Shown here: piece after piece, positions 16,556 through 25,713 of the stretch | How positions within the stretch are numbered: position 1 is the first letter of the stretch | Layout: every line of letters starts with the position of its first letter | Made by a program: the position numbers and the translations under genes | Notes under the pieces: generated by a model | What the model was told of the DNA's origin: nothing | What the model saw: the letters and a program-made list of their open reading frames with translations, nothing else | Databases searched by the model: none | Assembly (NCBI GenBank): GCA_029863305.1 | Contig: JAOTVR010000015.1 | Span: 1 to 56,924 of the forward strand | Origin: Gammaproteobacteria bacterium | Lineage (GTDB): Bacteria > Pseudomonadota > Gammaproteobacteria > Steroidobacterales > Woeseiaceae | Reading direction: 5' to 3' | Length of the DNA stretch: 56,924 bases

Positions 16556-18316
16556 ATGAGTCTGTTGCAGGAATCTGTAATCTACTTGCTGGCTGCGATC
16601 ATCATGGTCTCGGTTAGCCGCCGGCTCGGATTCGGATCCGTGCTGGGCTACCTTGCCGCCGGCATCCTGATTGGCCCATTCGGGATCGCCCTTATTCGCG
16701 ATCCCGAGCATATTCTGCATTTCGCCGAACTGGGCGTTGTCTTTCTCTTGTTTATTGTCGGGCTCGAGTTGCAGCCTTCGCGGCTATGGGTGCTGCGAAA
16801 AATGGTGTTTGGCCTGGGCTCCGCTCAGGTAATCGTGAGTGCCGTCGTCATCGCATCGCTGGCCTGGTCGCTCGGTCAGGAGATGACGCCGGCGATCGTT
16901 ATAGGACTGATACTCGCACTATCGTCGACGGCATTCGTTCTGCAGATGCTGGCTGAGAAAAAGGAGCTTACGACATCTCATGGGCGTGCCGCGTTTTCGA
17001 TCTTGTTGTTTCAGGACCTCGCCGCGATTCCGCTGATCGCAATCTTGCCGACTCTTGGCAGTGTGAGCAGCAAGGGGTTCGATTTCGCCCAGATGGGCAT
17101 AATGGCGGTCACGATCATCGGGCTCATCGTCGGCGGACGAATCCTGCTGCGACCCATTCTGCACGTCGCTGCAGCATCGAATATCCCGGAGATTTTCACG
17201 GCAACGGCCTTGCTCGTCGTCATTGGGGCTGCACTGCTGATGGAATTCGCCGGCATGTCTATGGTGCTGGGCGCTTTTATTGCCGGGATGTTGCTCGCCG
17301 ATTCCGAGTACCGCCATCAGCTGGAAGCCGACATCGCGCCATTCAAGGGCCTGCTGCTGGGCCTGTTCTTCATAGCCGTCGGCATGTCGGTCAACATCGG
17401 CCTGTTGCTCGAATCTCCTGGGCGCGTGCTGCTGATCGTCGCACTGCTGATGTCCGCAAAGGCGCTGGTCCTGGTGCCACTCGCGCGCCTCTTCGGACTT
17501 TGCGGCTCACGCAGTGCGCTGAGTCTGGCTGCGGTCATGTCGCAAGGTGGTGAGTTCGCTTTCGTCCTGTTCGCCATTGCAGCGCGAGAGAAACTCATCG
17601 CTGCGACGATTATCGACGAATTGATACTGGCGGTGGCAATCTCAATGTTGTTGACGCCATTCGCCTACGTCATCAATGAAGTTCTCGGCAAGACAATGGG
17701 CTCCAAAGCGGATCCCGAGTACGACACACCTGATAATCCAAACAATGACGTGATCATTGCGGGATTCGGGCGCGTCGGCCAGATTGCAGCGAGGATGCTG
17801 AACATATTCAACATTGCATTCACCGCGCTCGAGATTGACTCGTCACAGCTCGACGTCGTGCGCCGCTACGGAAACAAAGTTCATTACGGCGACGCCTCGC
17901 GTCTCGACGTACTGCGGGCAGCCGGCGCCGAACACGCGAAAATACTTGTATTGGCGATTGACGACGTCGCTGCATCGATACTTACTGCCGAAACCGCTCT
18001 GCGCAACTTCCCTCATCTCAAGATTATTGCCAGGGCGCGGAACAGGCGGCATGCACACGCATTGATGGACCTCGGCATTGAGCATATTTTTCGCGAGACG
18101 TTCTCGTCGAGCCTTACGATGTCAAAGCGTGTGTTGATTAAGCTTGGCTTTGAGAAAGACGAAGTCGACACAGTCGCTGCACGATTTCGCGCACGTGACA
18201 TGCAATTGCTTAAGGAGCAACACGCGATCCATCATTCCGAGGAGCAGATGATCCAGTCGGCGAAGGATACAGCCGCAGAATTCTCGTCATTGCTAAAGGG
18301 AGATATCAAACGCTGA
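16556..18316 (+). CDS. KefB/KefC-type cation:proton antiporter (CPA2) with RCK domain
   Basis: 586 residues: 12-13 membrane helices forming a Na+/H+ exchanger domain (to about residue 385), then a cytoplasmic RCK_N Rossmann domain with AGFGRVGQIAARML. Polar residues such as SSTAFVLQ and QDLAAIPL are typical of the transport helices. It should move K+ or Na+ against H+. The ATG at 16556 is chosen for the GGGGG ahead of it; an upstream ATG/GTG pair would add a few residues. The tail after the RCK domain is charged, as in KefB/KefC. The ion and regulator cannot be read from sequence. Confidence 0.9.
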   Translation: MSLLQESVIYLLAAIIMVSVSRRLGFGSVLGYLAAGILIGPFGIALIRDPEHILHFAELGVVFLLFIVGLELQPSRLWVLRKMVFGLGSAQVIVSAVVIASLAWSLGQEMTPAIVIGLILALSSTAFVLQMLAEKKELTTSHGRAAFSILLFQDLAAIPLIAILPTLGSVSSKGFDFAQMGIMAVTIIGLIVGGRILLRPILHVAAASNIPEIFTATALLVVIGAALLMEFAGMSMVLGAFIAGMLLADSEYRHQLEADIAPFKGLLLGLFFIAVGMSVNIGLLLESPGRVLLIVALLMSAKALVLVPLARLFGLCGSRSALSLAAVMSQGGEFAFVLFAIAAREKLIAATIIDELILAVAISMLLTPFAYVINEVLGKTMGSKADPEYDTPDNPNNDVIIAGFGRVGQIAARMLNIFNIAFTALEIDSSQLDVVRRYGNKVHYGDASRLDVLRAAGAEHAKILVLAIDDVAASILTAETALRNFPHLKIIARARNRRHAHALMDLGIEHIFRETFSSSLTMSKRVLIKLGFEKDEVDTVAARFRARDMQLLKEQHAIHHSEEQMIQSAKDTAAEFSSLLKGDIKR

Positions 18317-18339
18317 CGCTGAGTGCTGTCTTGATGTCA

Positions 18340-18504
18340 TTAATCGTCTTCGGGCCAATCGTCGTCTTCCCACTTACGGAGCTTGCTCTTGTCCACCTGT
18401 CGCCACTGCTCTTCGCTCTTGCGCATATGCTGGACGACTTTCGCGATCGTATAAACAATGACTACCGCAATTATGACAAGAACCGGCCAGAGTCCTTCGG
18501 GCAT
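18340..18504 (-). CDS. 54-residue single-span membrane protein
   Basis: The short minus-strand frame begins MPEGLWPVLVIIAVVIVYTI, one clean transmembrane helix with a short outside end, then a charged cytoplasmic tail with QHMRKSEEQW, KLRKWEDDDW and a terminal PEDD. The acidic/aromatic tail and helix look like a real conserved small protein rather than chance. It lies between the Kef and MATE genes, convergent to the first. No family name is recalled. The overlapping plus-strand frame looks less natural. Confidence 0.68.
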   Translation of the reverse strand: MPEGLWPVLVIIAVVIVYTIAKVVQHMRKSEEQWRQVDKSKLRKWEDDDWPEDD

Positions 18505-18532
18505 GCCTGTTCACCGCTGAATCCTCGATTTC

Positions 18533-19948
18533 TTGAATATTAGCACTCAACAGAAATCGGTATGGCAGCGAGGCACCGCGTTTGTACGTGAATCGCTGCG
18601 TGACAGCGATACCGACTATACCCGTGGCGACATCGGGCGAGCCCTGGGGCTTCTCGCCATCCCCATGATGCTCGAGATGTCGATGGAATCAGTATTCGCC
18701 GTCGTCGATATTGCCTTCGTCTCGCGCCTCGGAACTGACGCGATTGCGGCCGTCGGCATCACCGAAGCATTGATTACGGTGCTGTACGCCGTTGCGGTCG
18801 GCCTCGGAATGGGCGTGACCGCGATGGTTGCGCGTCGAATCGGCGCAAATGAGCGAGAAGCGGCCGCACGTGTGACGGGCCAGGCAATATGGATCGGGGC
18901 TGGACTCTCGTTGCTCATCGGTATCACGGGCGCGATCTATGCCGCCGACATGCTGCGATTGATGGGCGCCACTGCCGGCGTGATCGAAACTGGCACAGGT
19001 TTTGCGGCCGTATTACTGGGCGGATCGGCAAGCATTGTGTATTTATTCCTGCTCAACGCGGCATTTCGCGGGGCCGGCGATGCGTCAGTCGCTTTGCGCT
19101 CGCTCTGGCTGGCAAACGGCCTCAACATTGTGCTCGATCCGTGTCTGATTTTCGGGCTTGGACCATTCCCGGAGATGGGTGTAACCGGAGCAGCAATCGC
19201 CACCACCATTGGCCGCAGCATCGGCGTTCTCTATCAGCTTTGGTACTTGTTTGACGGCCGCGGAAGACTGCATTTCCGGCTGCGCAACATGGCAATAGCT
19301 CCGAAGGTGATGCTGCGCATGTTGATTATCTCCTCGGGCGGCATCGGCCAATTCCTGATTTCGACTTCGAGCTGGATTGTCATCATGCGAATAGTCGCGC
19401 TATACGGCAGCAGCGCTGTTGCCGCGTACACTATCGCCCTGCGCATGTTCGAGTTCATCTGGCTGCCATCCTGGGGTCTCGGTAATGCGGCCGCGACACT
19501 CGTCGGACAGAATCTGGGCGCAGAACGGCCCGAGAGAGCCGAACAGTCGACCTGGCGCGCCGTACGCTACAATGCAATATTCATGACGACGATCGGCGTG
19601 CTTCTCGTCGCACTCGCGCCCGTCATCGCCGCGCTGTTCTCGAACGATGCTGAGGTATTACGTTACGGCACAAACTGTCTGCGCATCCTGGCAATCGGAA
19701 TTCCGATGTACGCGGTCGGAATGATCGTCACCCAGGCACTGAACGGCGCGGGCGACACAGCCACGCCAACGGCTATTAATTTTGTGTCCTTCTGGATATT
19801 GCAGATTCCATTGGCATACTGGCTGGCAACGAGCCTGTTACACAGTCCGAACGGAGTGTTTTTCGCAATCGTCGTTTCGGAATCGCTGGTGACGGTCCTG
19901 AGCGTCATTGTTTTCAGGCGCGGTCGCTGGAAGCGCAAGCTCGCCTGA
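18533..19948 (+). CDS. MATE family multidrug/sodium exporter
   Basis: 471 residues with 12 predicted helices in two related halves, typical of NorM/DinF-type antiporters that export cationic compounds using Na+ or H+. Characteristic stretches are LAIPMMLEMSMES at helix 1, AAFRGAGDA at the end of the first half and ALNGAGDTATPT in the second. The frame opens with a TTG and no strong ribosome site is seen; no in-frame ATG precedes helix 1, so TTG is the best choice. The substrate is unknown. Confidence 0.88.
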   Translation: MNISTQQKSVWQRGTAFVRESLRDSDTDYTRGDIGRALGLLAIPMMLEMSMESVFAVVDIAFVSRLGTDAIAAVGITEALITVLYAVAVGLGMGVTAMVARRIGANEREAAARVTGQAIWIGAGLSLLIGITGAIYAADMLRLMGATAGVIETGTGFAAVLLGGSASIVYLFLLNAAFRGAGDASVALRSLWLANGLNIVLDPCLIFGLGPFPEMGVTGAAIATTIGRSIGVLYQLWYLFDGRGRLHFRLRNMAIAPKVMLRMLIISSGGIGQFLISTSSWIVIMRIVALYGSSAVAAYTIALRMFEFIWLPSWGLGNAAATLVGQNLGAERPERAEQSTWRAVRYNAIFMTTIGVLLVALAPVIAALFSNDAEVLRYGTNCLRILAIGIPMYAVGMIVTQALNGAGDTATPTAINFVSFWILQIPLAYWLATSLLHSPNGVFFAIVVSESLVTVLSVIVFRRGRWKRKLA

Positions 19949-20005
19949 CGTTCACTGGCAGGTTCAGTAACATCACGCAAACGACTTTCTTATTGAGGTA
20001 ATCGA

Positions 20006-20539
20006 ATGACGGATTTGTCGCGACTGGCCAATATGGCCGAGATTCTCGGCGCACTTGTTGTTATCGGCGGCCTGATGTTCGCCATCCTGCAAATGCGCCA
20101 ATTTCGTCAGCAGCGCCGGGAACTCGCGGCAATTGAGCTGTTCCGGTCATTTGGCAATGCCGAATTCAACAAGGCATATCGAAACATTCTGAACCTGCCC
20201 GATGGTCTGAGCGGGGCAGAACTGGAAAGCCAATATCCGGATCTGGAGCAGTGCGCCATGTTGATCTGTACGACAATGGAGAATATCGGTGTCATGACGT
20301 TTCAGCGCATCGTGCCGTTTCTTGTCGTAAAGAATCTGATTGGTTCGAGCACCGTGTTGCTGTGGCGGCGGCTTGAGGGCTGGGTGGCCGACTTGCGGAA
20401 ACGGATCGACAATCCGGAAGCATTCGAGTGGTTCCAGTGGCTGGCCGAAAAGCTCGACGAATGCAAAGATGATAGTGAGCCGCCCGCGTACGAAGCATAC
20501 AAGTCCTGGAAACCGTCGAATCTGAGCGGCGATATCTAG
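20006..20539 (+). CDS. Membrane-anchored protein of unknown function (DUF4760-like)
   Basis: 177 residues: an N-terminal transmembrane helix (AEILGALVVIGGLMFAILQM) then a helical cytoplasmic domain with QFRQQRRELAAIELFRSF, resembling proteins annotated DUF4760. GAGGTAATCG precedes the ATG at 20006. The ABC ATPase gene begins 11 bases downstream, so the two are probably co-transcribed. No catalytic motif is seen. Confidence 0.7.
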   Translation: MTDLSRLANMAEILGALVVIGGLMFAILQMRQFRQQRRELAAIELFRSFGNAEFNKAYRNILNLPDGLSGAELESQYPDLEQCAMLICTTMENIGVMTFQRIVPFLVVKNLIGSSTVLLWRRLEGWVADLRKRIDNPEAFEWFQWLAEKLDECKDDSEPPAYEAYKSWKPSNLSGDI

Positions 20540-20550
20540 GTCGCCACGTC

Positions 20551-21363
20551 ATGTCCGAACCGCCACTGATCGAAATCCATAACGCAACGATTTGGCGTGG
20601 CACCACACGCGTCTTTCAGAATCTGAGCCTGTCGATCGCACAACATGAACGTGTCGCTATTCTCGGACCGAACGGGTCTGGCAAGACCACGCTTCTGAAG
20701 ACCATTAATCGAGAACTGTATCCGGTTGTTGCTGAGGATTCCTGGATAAGGATTCTGGGACGAGACCAGTGGAACGTCTGGGATCTGCGCAAACACATTG
20801 GATTGATCTCACACGACCTGCACGACCGCTATACGCCAACAACGACTGCGCTCGAAGTGGTTGTGTCCGGTTTTTTTTCCAGCATTGGTGTGCACGGGGT
20901 TCTTGCGCAACGTATCAGCAAGCAGCAAGTGGCCAAAGCGCAGAACATTCTGGATTTGCTCGGCATCGGTGCTCTCGGCCACACGTCGCTGAACGCGATG
21001 TCAACCGGCCAACAGCGCCGCTGTCTGCTGGGTCGTGCGCTCGTACACGAACCGCAAACCCTGATTCTGGATGAGCCCGCGGCGGGCCTCGATTTCGCGG
21101 CCAGCTTCGACTATTTGCAGCGTATTCGCAACCTGTCGAACAGCGGCCACAATATTGTTCTCGTGACACACCATTTGAATGAGATTCCGCCCGAGGTCGA
21201 GCGCGTCGTCGTGCTGAAAGGCGGCGAGGTGGTCGCTGACGGAGACAAGGCAGCGGTGCTCAGCGGCGAGTTCCTGAGCTCCGTATACGAGACCCACATC
21301 CGGGTGGCACAGCTTGACGGCTATTATCTGGCCTACCCCGGGCAGGTATTTTACAAAACGTGA
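20551..21363 (+). CDS. ABC transporter ATP-binding protein
   Basis: A 270-residue ATPase with Walker A GPNGSGKTT, signature MSTGQQRR in place of LSGGQ, Walker B LILDEPAAGLD and switch His in THHLNE. No permease is encoded beside it, so it may serve an unlinked permease or act in a soluble role like ModF-type ATPases. It follows the DUF4760-like gene by 11 bases. The start ATG at 20551 is natural. Confidence 0.85.
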   Translation: MSEPPLIEIHNATIWRGTTRVFQNLSLSIAQHERVAILGPNGSGKTTLLKTINRELYPVVAEDSWIRILGRDQWNVWDLRKHIGLISHDLHDRYTPTTTALEVVVSGFFSSIGVHGVLAQRISKQQVAKAQNILDLLGIGALGHTSLNAMSTGQQRRCLLGRALVHEPQTLILDEPAAGLDFAASFDYLQRIRNLSNSGHNIVLVTHHLNEIPPEVERVVVLKGGEVVADGDKAAVLSGEFLSSVYETHIRVAQLDGYYLAYPGQVFYKT

Positions 21364-21406
21364 CCTGATACGATAATTCTGTCAGAAAAAGTCTTAATCT
21401 GGGCCA

Positions 21407-22108
21407 ATGATCGTGCTAATCCGACTTATCGCAACCAGCCTGCCGTTAATCGTCGTCCCGGCGCTGGCTGCCAACACTGCGATGCAAACAGGTGTGACGA
21501 ATGTCGGTCCCGCAGCCTTCATATTCACGATTGCGGGTGCCCTGCTGTTGACGCTGATCTTCCGGTCTGCCGCCAGCCATGTTATGCGCATTATCACCTG
21601 CCGAATCGGGGCACTGCGCATCCGTCGCGCTTTAGAAGCACGCAGCCCGGACGTACTCCATGATTTCATCCTGCCCGGTGCTTACGGCGGCCTGGTAAAA
21701 ATCGATCATGCAATATTGACTGCCGGCGGCATACTCTGCATCCAAACCAAACATTACAACGGCATCGTTTTTGGTGGAGAAGACGAAGCGCAGTGGACCA
21801 ACGTAGACGGCACCTTGCGGCGGCGTTTCCTGAATCCGCTGATACAGAATGAGGGTCGCACTCGCGCGCTGCAAAATGTCGTGCCGGATGTCCCGGTCGC
21901 CAACGTCGTTGTCTTCACCGGTTCGGTCGAATTCCCCACCCCACCGCCGAAGAATGTCATCCGGGTGGGTAACGTCGATTCGTTCATCGCCAAATTCGTT
22001 TTCGGCCCAAGCAAGGTCAAGGACTGGGATGCCGCCTGGTTGACTGTCAAATCAGCCGCATTGACAGATGAAGCCACGCGCAAGGACCTGCAGGCGCAGA
22101 TTGCCTGA
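21407..22108 (+). CDS. NERD-domain membrane protein
   Basis: 233 residues. Two N-terminal hydrophobic segments (about 1-20 and 37-55) are followed by a NERD (nuclease-related) domain at about 80-190, recognised by KIDHAILTAGGILCIQTKHYNG and W in the next strand. NERD domains usually have Glu before the Lys (ExK); here it is Gln (QTK), which may reduce or abolish nuclease activity. Function is unknown. Start at 21407; no clear ribosome site. Confidence 0.75.
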   Translation: MIVLIRLIATSLPLIVVPALAANTAMQTGVTNVGPAAFIFTIAGALLLTLIFRSAASHVMRIITCRIGALRIRRALEARSPDVLHDFILPGAYGGLVKIDHAILTAGGILCIQTKHYNGIVFGGEDEAQWTNVDGTLRRRFLNPLIQNEGRTRALQNVVPDVPVANVVVFTGSVEFPTPPPKNVIRVGNVDSFIAKFVFGPSKVKDWDAAWLTVKSAALTDEATRKDLQAQIA

Positions 22109-22174
22109 CCTTTTACGGCGCGCCTGGCGCTCAGCATTGCTTTATACTCCCGGCATCGTGAGCCGCGCAAAGCG

Positions 22175-23383
22175 ATGCAAATGGAAAGTCCTGACGCCCT
22201 GATTGCTTCACCCATCGGTGTGCTCGCTGTGTTGGCATTCGTCGCAGCGTTTTTCTTCATGTTGGCCCAAACGACTCGCGCGAAATTGTTTCGGTATATT
22301 CCGCCGCTGCTGTTTATCTACGCCACACCGGTCTTTCTCAATAATTTCGGCGTGATCCCGAGTGCGTCGCCGGTGTATTCGGGTTTGAGTGCCTACCTCC
22401 TGCCGGCCTTTATTGTGCTGATGCTGATCAAGGTCAATGTTCCGGCTGTCGTTCGCGTAATGGGCAAAGGCGTGCTGGTGATGCTCATGGGTACTGCGGG
22501 TGTAATGGTCGGGGCCGTCGTCGCATACATGCTGGTGCATACGTGGCTGTCTGCGGACGCCTGGAAGGGGTATGGCGCGCTGGCCGGCTCCTGGATCGGC
22601 GGTACCGCGAATATGGCGGCAACGGCGGAGATGTTAGGAACGTCGGAAGAGCAATTCGGACTCGCCGTTATCGCCGATAACGTGATCTACATCGTTTGGC
22701 TGCCGATCCTGCTGATGTCGCGCGATTTCGCCGATCGCTTCAACGCGTGGGCCCGTGTGCCCAAAGATCGTCTCGAAGCAATGGATGCGGCGGCCGAAAT
22801 TCACGTCGATGAAGATCATGCGCCGACGATGCCGCAGTACCTGTTTCTCGCGGCAATCGTCATCGGAGTTACGTGGGCAGGTACTGCGTTGGCTCCGACG
22901 ATCGCAGCGTGGTTCGCATCGGTGCATTCGGGGCTTGGTACGGTTTTCGGAGTAACGACAGTACGCATCTTGCTGGTTACGACGATAGCTCTGTTACTGT
23001 CCACCACAGCCGTATCGACATTGCCTAATTCAACTGCGATGGGCACCGCGTTAATCTATATTTTCGTAGCGGGAATGGGCGCGCGAGCGTCGGTCGCCGG
23101 TTTGGCCGAAGCACCGATGTTCGTCGCAGGTGCGTTCGTCTGGATATTTATTCACGGCTTGTTTTGTCTCGCGGGAGCGTGGCTGTTTCGCGTTGATATT
23201 CACAGCGTGGCAATCGCCTCCGCCGCCAATATAGGCGCTGCAGCCTCCGCACCAATCGTCGCTGCGCATCATCGCCCGAACCTGGTGCCAGCATCGATTC
23301 TGATGGCGTTGCTCGGATACGCGCTGGGTAACTACCTGGCACCGCTGACCGGGCACCTCGCAAGAATCGCAGCGGGCCAGTAA
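22175..23383 (+). CDS. DUF819 family membrane protein (transporter-like)
   Basis: 402 residues with about ten membrane helices, matching the YjcL/DUF819 family. GSWIGGTANMAATAEM and TAVSTLPNSTAMGTAL are paired re-entrant-like motifs typical of that family, and a soluble loop with IHVDEDHAP lies between the halves. The substrate is unknown. Its stop overlaps the start of the MBL gene by one base (TAATG), so the two are translationally coupled. Confidence 0.82.
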   Translation: MQMESPDALIASPIGVLAVLAFVAAFFFMLAQTTRAKLFRYIPPLLFIYATPVFLNNFGVIPSASPVYSGLSAYLLPAFIVLMLIKVNVPAVVRVMGKGVLVMLMGTAGVMVGAVVAYMLVHTWLSADAWKGYGALAGSWIGGTANMAATAEMLGTSEEQFGLAVIADNVIYIVWLPILLMSRDFADRFNAWARVPKDRLEAMDAAAEIHVDEDHAPTMPQYLFLAAIVIGVTWAGTALAPTIAAWFASVHSGLGTVFGVTTVRILLVTTIALLLSTTAVSTLPNSTAMGTALIYIFVAGMGARASVAGLAEAPMFVAGAFVWIFIHGLFCLAGAWLFRVDIHSVAIASAANIGAAASAPIVAAHHRPNLVPASILMALLGYALGNYLAPLTGHLARIAAGQ

Positions 23384-24429
23384 TGCCCGGGCTCAACGTA
23401 AATACGCTCAAACGCAGGATGACGATTACGGCGATCGCAATGACGTCGATCATCATCGTTGGGTCGATCGCGTTGGTCTTGTTGTGGCGCGACAGGGAAT
23501 CGCTGGACGCGATCGACTGGCCGCCGTACCCGACCATCGCGCCAACTCTGGACGCTGTTACAGTCACATGGCTGGGTGTTACGACGTTGCTGTTCGACGA
23601 TGGTGAAACCCAGATCTTGATCGACGGCTTTATTTCCCGGCCAACGATCTTCGACATCATTCTTGGCCGTCCCATAGACAGTGACGTTGCCAAAATCAAC
23701 TATGTTCTGGACGAGTATCGAATGCGCCGGCTGGCGGCCATCATCCCCGCACACTCGCATTACGATCATGCGATGGACATAGGCGCAATCGCAAACAGAA
23801 CCAGCGCTTCAATACTCGGTTCCGAAACGTCAGCACAAATTGCACGTGGGGCCGGCGTGCAAGAAGATCAGATTATCGTTGCCGCAAGCGGCGTTAACTA
23901 CGAGTTCGGCCTGTTTACCGTGACATTGATCGAGTCGGCCCATGCGCCCATCGGGTTTGGCGGATCGGTACCGTATTCGGGCAAACTCGACGAGCCAATA
24001 TCCACGCCTGCACCTGCATCAGTCTGGCGCGATGGCAAGAACTATACGGTAGTCGTTTCCCATCCACATGGCACAACTATCGTCCAGTCGAGCGCCGGTT
24101 ATCGACGAGGTGCCCTGGATGGCATCAGGGCCGACGTCGTGATGCTCGGCGTGGCGATGCTCGAAGGTCTGGGTCGCGATCATGCGGAGAAATACTGGCA
24201 GGCTATCGTCACGACCACCGGTGCGACACATGTATTCCCGTTGCATTTTGACGATTTCACACAGCCGTTCGGCGAGATACGACTGTATCCGCGCGCTCTC
24301 GATAATTTTATTGATACCGCCGCATGGCTTGAAGAATATCGCAAGACCTGGGATTCGGATACGCGACTGCATCTTCCCGTGTTCGGCAAGGCCATTGTGC
24401 TCTATCCGCAGGCCTCACCCGAAGCCTGA
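23383..24429 (+). CDS. Membrane-anchored metallo-beta-lactamase fold hydrolase
   Basis: 348 residues: an N-terminal helix (AMTSIIIVGSIALVLLW) and an MBL-fold domain with the zinc motif HSHYDHAMD (about residue 125), further ligand His in SHPHG and LHFDD near the end. This resembles UlaG-like or NAPE-phospholipase D-like hydrolases more than antibiotic-hydrolysing enzymes. The substrate is unknown. Translationally coupled to the DUF819 gene. Confidence 0.82.
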   Translation: MPGLNVNTLKRRMTITAIAMTSIIIVGSIALVLLWRDRESLDAIDWPPYPTIAPTLDAVTVTWLGVTTLLFDDGETQILIDGFISRPTIFDIILGRPIDSDVAKINYVLDEYRMRRLAAIIPAHSHYDHAMDIGAIANRTSASILGSETSAQIARGAGVQEDQIIVAASGVNYEFGLFTVTLIESAHAPIGFGGSVPYSGKLDEPISTPAPASVWRDGKNYTVVVSHPHGTTIVQSSAGYRRGALDGIRADVVMLGVAMLEGLGRDHAEKYWQAIVTTTGATHVFPLHFDDFTQPFGEIRLYPRALDNFIDTAAWLEEYRKTWDSDTRLHLPVFGKAIVLYPQASPEA

Positions 24430-24441
24430 GCAGTGTTTGCA

Positions 24442-24750
24442 TTAATCGGGCAGCAGCCTTTGCAGTGGAAGCTGACCATTGATCAACTGCTCTTTCTGCG
24501 CTCGGTCGAGTTGCTTGACCCGAAACTCAACTCGTGAGGCAGTGCTGCGATCGCCCAGGCTGAATTCGAATTCGAGCCGTAGTGGCCCCTTGCCACGAAG
24601 AAATTTGGCGCCACGGCCACCGGATTCGTGCTCGCGAAGTCGTCTTTCGACGTCGGTCGCTATGCCGGTATAGAGACTGCCGTCGGCACAGCGAACGACA
24701 TACAGGCTGTACTCCCCTGCAGCCGCTCGTTTGTTGCTAGGCGTTGCCAC
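24442..24750 (-). CDS. GIY-YIG nuclease family protein
   Basis: 102 residues consisting of one GIY-YIG domain: [20 protein letters not shown] carries the two signature strands, and RRLREHESG gives the Arg and His that follow. It matches the small YhbQ/UPF0213 family, proposed to act on DNA ends or damaged DNA. Starts with GTG at 24750, overlapping the upstream gene by 14 bases; it converges on the MBL gene. Confidence 0.87.
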   Translation of the reverse strand: MATPSNKRAAAGEYSLYVVRCADGSLYTGIATDVERRLREHESGGRGAKFLRGKGPLRLEFEFSLGDRSTASRVEFRVKQLDRAQKEQLINGQLPLQRLLPD

Positions 24751-25108
24751 CAGTCAGCGTATCGCCCAGCACACGAAATGCGCCGGCTTCCATACTCGCG
24801 CCGTTTTCCGGGGTGTCTGCCCAGGTCAACACGATTTCGGATATGCCGCCAAGCTCTGCGGCCGGCTCGTGCAGACGCAGCGTCAACGTATTGCCAATAA
24901 GCCCCGCTTCACGTATCAGATTGTGGCCACCGAATTGCTGCTCGTTGATTTCGATGTAGGTTGACGAATCGAAGTCGTCCTCAACCGTCCTCATCAGCAG
25001 AAGATAGTCATTGATATCACCATCCTCAGTGGTGCGCGCAAAAAATAACATCGTTGCATTGTCACGCACGTCGAACGCGACCGTGTCATAGTTGCGGCTG
25101 TCAGACAT
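24737..25108 (-). CDS. Protein of unknown function
   Basis: 123 residues, acidic, with no membrane segment or signal peptide. Predicted beta-rich pattern with [21 protein letters not shown] and NTLTLRLHE. The ATG at 25108 follows CAGGAG and is preferred to a GTG two codons upstream. It overlaps the GIY-YIG gene downstream and is divergent from the molybdo-hydroxylase genes (113 bases between starts). I do not recognise the family. Confidence 0.65.
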   Translation of the reverse strand: MSDSRNYDTVAFDVRDNATMLFFARTTEDGDINDYLLLMRTVEDDFDSSTYIEINEQQFGGHNLIREAGLIGNTLTLRLHEPAAELGGISEIVLTWADTPENGASMEAGAFRVLGDTLTGGNA

Positions 25109-25221
25109 CGGCACTCCTGAGCCTGCTGGCGATGCTCATCAGTCTACGCCATTCAAGCGGCCAGCGTCACGTTATCCGCCGCTTGCCCCACTGCGAGCCT
25201 TTGGAGTACGGTTACAACACC

Positions 25222-25713
25222 ATGATTACGGTGCATATTAACGGCAGCAGCCACTCGATAGATGTGGATCCGAAGACGCCCCTGCTTTGGGTCATTCGTG
25301 ACTATATTGGCCTGACCGGCACGAAATTCGGCTGTGGCATAGCGCAATGTGGCGCCTGCACCGTGCATCTGGACGGTTCGCCCGTTCGTTCCTGCGTCTT
25401 GCCGGTTCAGGTTGCCGCCGGGAAGGAGATTACAACGATAGAAGGTCTCGGCAATAACCACGATGGATTGCACCCGGTGCAACAGGCCTGGATCGAAGAG
25501 CAGGTGCCACAATGCGGTTACTGCCAATCGGGCCAGATAATGGCCGCCGCTGCCCTGCTGAAAGACAAGCCATTGCCGACGGATGCTGATATCGATAGTG
25601 CAATGGCTGGCATCATTTGTCGTTGCGGCACCTACCCGCGTATTCGCAAGGGCATTAAACGCGCAGCCCATGCGATCAATGCGCTGGAAGTCGAAGCGGG
25701 GCCCGATGGGTAA
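25222..25713 (+). CDS. [2Fe-2S] subunit of a xanthine oxidase family hydroxylase
   Basis: 163 residues. A plant-type ferredoxin domain holds one cluster in [12 protein letters not shown] plus a later Cys (RSCVLP), and a helical domain holds the second cluster in CGYCQSGQ and CRCGTY. This is the small subunit layout of isoquinoline 1-oxidoreductase (IorA) and related aldehyde dehydrogenases. It passes electrons from the molybdenum subunit encoded just downstream, with which it overlaps by 8 bases. Start at the ATG at 25222. Confidence 0.92.
   Translation: MITVHINGSSHSIDVDPKTPLLWVIRDYIGLTGTKFGCGIAQCGACTVHLDGSPVRSCVLPVQVAAGKEITTIEGLGNNHDGLHPVQQAWIEEQVPQCGYCQSGQIMAAAALLKDKPLPTDADIDSAMAGIICRCGTYPRIRKGIKRAAHAINALEVEAGPDG

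Noticed and set aside
18331-18543. 70-codon plus-strand frame with hydrophobic start
   Set aside because: The minus-strand 54-residue frame over the same bases has a more natural membrane-protein pattern and charged tail.
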